From positions 1-6,243 of the forward strand of contig JBFHDX010000164.1 of assembly GCA_041584475.1 (NCBI GenBank): DNA of 6,243 nucleotides, in the 5' to 3' direction. The notes beneath the pieces are model-generated. The model ran no database searches, had not been told where the DNA came from, and was given only the letters and a program-made list of their open reading frames with translations. The stretch is from JBFHDX01 sp041584475 (GTDB lineage Bacteria; Pseudomonadota; Alphaproteobacteria; UBA8366; JADFVY01). The translations under genes and the position numbers were made by a program. Shown here in pieces: positions 5,347-6,243 of the stretch (positions are counted from its first letter, which is position 1; each line of letters begins with the position of its first letter).

Positions 5347-6243
5347 ATGAGGACAGTCAAAGCAGCCCTCGTCGTCGCGGCGGCCACGCTGGCACTCGGT
5401 CAGCCGGCCGCGGCGCAGGACAAGATCAACATCGCCTGGGGCGGATCCAACCCCGGCGGCGTGATGTATTACATGGTCGGCACGGCCGGCACGATCATTT
5501 CCGAGAAGCTGCCGCAGTACAACATCAACCAGGTGACGACGGGCGGCTCGACCGAGAACGCCAAGCGCATCATCAAGGGCGAGCTGGACATGGGCATCGT
5601 CTACGGTGCGCACGTCTACATGGCGCAGAAACCCGAAGGTCCGTTCGAAGGCGGCGCCAAGGGCACGATGTTCCGCGGCGTCGCCAAGGCCTACAAGGGG
5701 CCGACCTATTTCGTGACGCTGCCGGGCAGCGGCATCACCAGGCTCGCCGACCTCGAGGGCAAGAGGGTGGCGCTCGGCCCGCCCGGGTCCGGCACCGTGT
5801 TCAACTGCTCGAACATCATGCGGGCAACCGGCATGCTCGAGAAGATCGATCCGACCATGATGACCTTCGCCGATGCCGGGCGGGCGCTCGGCAACGGCCA
5901 GATCGACGCGCTCTGCCAGTCGTCCGCGCCGGCCGCGGCGGTCAAGGAGCTGGCCGAGACCAAGGGCGCGGTAGTGCTGCCCTATTCGGCGGACGAAATG
6001 AAGGCGATCACCGGGAACTATCCGTTCTACGTGCCGAGCGTGATGCCGTCGACCACCTACAAGGGCGTGCCCGACGTCGAGCTTCCCTACCTGACGGTCT
6101 ATTGGGTGGCGCACGAGCGGGTGCCGGCCAAGGTCGTCGAGGACATCCTCGAGCTCGTCTACCAGCCGGAGATCAAGAAGCAGCTGGCGGCCGGCCACAA
6201 GGCATGGGCGCAGATGGAGCCCGACACCAAGAATTTCCTGTCG
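5347..6243 (+). CDS. TAXI-family TRAP transporter substrate-binding protein (3' end outside window)
   Basis: The frame is open from ATG 5347 to the window end, giving 299 residues of an exported solute-binding protein. TAXI proteins capture a small solute, typically an organic or amino acid, in the periplasm and pass it to a TRAP membrane permease driven by an ion gradient. A signal peptide covers residues 1-23 (Lys5, hydrophobic 6-18, cleavage after AAA before Gln24). The mature part shows the family pattern: NIAWGGSNPGGVMYYMVGTA (28-47), TTGGSTENAKRIIKGELDMG (64-83), then LADLEGKRVALGPPGSGTVF (133-152), the signature ligand-lobe loop. Cys154 and Cys190 are the only cysteines in the mature part and might form a disulphide. 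The family length is about 320 aa, so only about 20 residues are missing. AAGGA at 5332-5336, ten bases before the ATG, serves as ribosome binding site. The cognate fused 4TM-12TM permease would be expected downstream, outside the window. The ligand cannot be told from sequence. Confidence 0.94.
   Translation, partial: MRTVKAALVVAAATLALGQPAAAQDKINIAWGGSNPGGVMYYMVGTAGTIISEKLPQYNINQVTTGGSTENAKRIIKGELDMGIVYGAHVYMAQKPEGPFEGGAKGTMFRGVAKAYKGPTYFVTLPGSGITRLADLEGKRVALGPPGSGTVFNCSNIMRATGMLEKIDPTMMTFADAGRALGNGQIDALCQSSAPAAAVKELAETKGAVVLPYSADEMKAITGNYPFYVPSVMPSTTYKGVPDVELPYLTVYWVAHERVPAKVVEDILELVYQPEIKKQLAAGHKAWAQMEPDTKNFLS

Noticed and set aside
5035..6198. 387-codon open frame on the minus strand opposite the TAXI gene
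   Set aside because: It is a GC-rich mirror of the real coding frame: Arg/His/Gly-rich translation, no domain, and it also runs through the intergenic leader.

Overview
The window is GC-rich chromosomal DNA with tightly packed genes. The coding style, the GTG and TTG starts, and the gene families present (YHS-domain protein, TAXI-type TRAP binding protein, divergent gamma-glutamyltransferase, RibD/DHFR-like reductase) suggest an alphaproteobacterium of the Rhodospirillales/Hyphomicrobiales type. That assignment is inference. I see no rRNA, tRNA, CRISPR array, insertion sequence or phage gene.

Layout, left to right. (1) 1-210 (+): the C-terminal end of a YHS-domain protein. It converges, with a 25-base gap, on (2) 236-1819 (-): a gamma-glutamyltransferase-like Ntn-hydrolase with no signal peptide. 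(3) An 83-base divergent gap with a short inverted repeat leads to 1903-2439 (+): a RibD-C/DHFR-fold reductase. It converges, with a 10-base gap, on (4) 2450-3250 (-): a GpdQ-like class III metallophosphodiesterase. (5) A 116-base divergent gap precedes 3367-4533 (+): an amidase-signature enzyme with a TTG start, very like plant AMI1 (indole-3-acetamide hydrolase). A terminator-like hairpin lies just after it. (6) 4651-5088 (+): a small protein with four predicted membrane helices that I do not recognise, preceded by a strong GC hairpin. (7) A 258-base leader carries a possible promoter and an 18-base palindrome. It leads to 5347-6243 (+): the secreted substrate-binding protein of a TAXI-type TRAP transporter, cut by the window end about 20 residues short of the usual family length.

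The first five genes alternate in strand, so most are probably transcribed alone or from divergent pairs. Only the three rightmost genes are co-oriented, and their gaps contain hairpins that argue against one simple operon. A loose theme is processing of amide or gamma-glutamyl compounds and organic-acid uptake (GGT-like enzyme, amidase, TAXI binding protein), but the sequence does not prove a pathway.

This looks largely like ordinary metabolic chromosome. The points most worth a second look are the remodelled substrate pocket and apparent cytoplasmic location of the GGT-like enzyme, the AMI1-like amidase, the unrecognised four-helix membrane protein, and the promoter-palindrome arrangement ahead of the TAXI gene.
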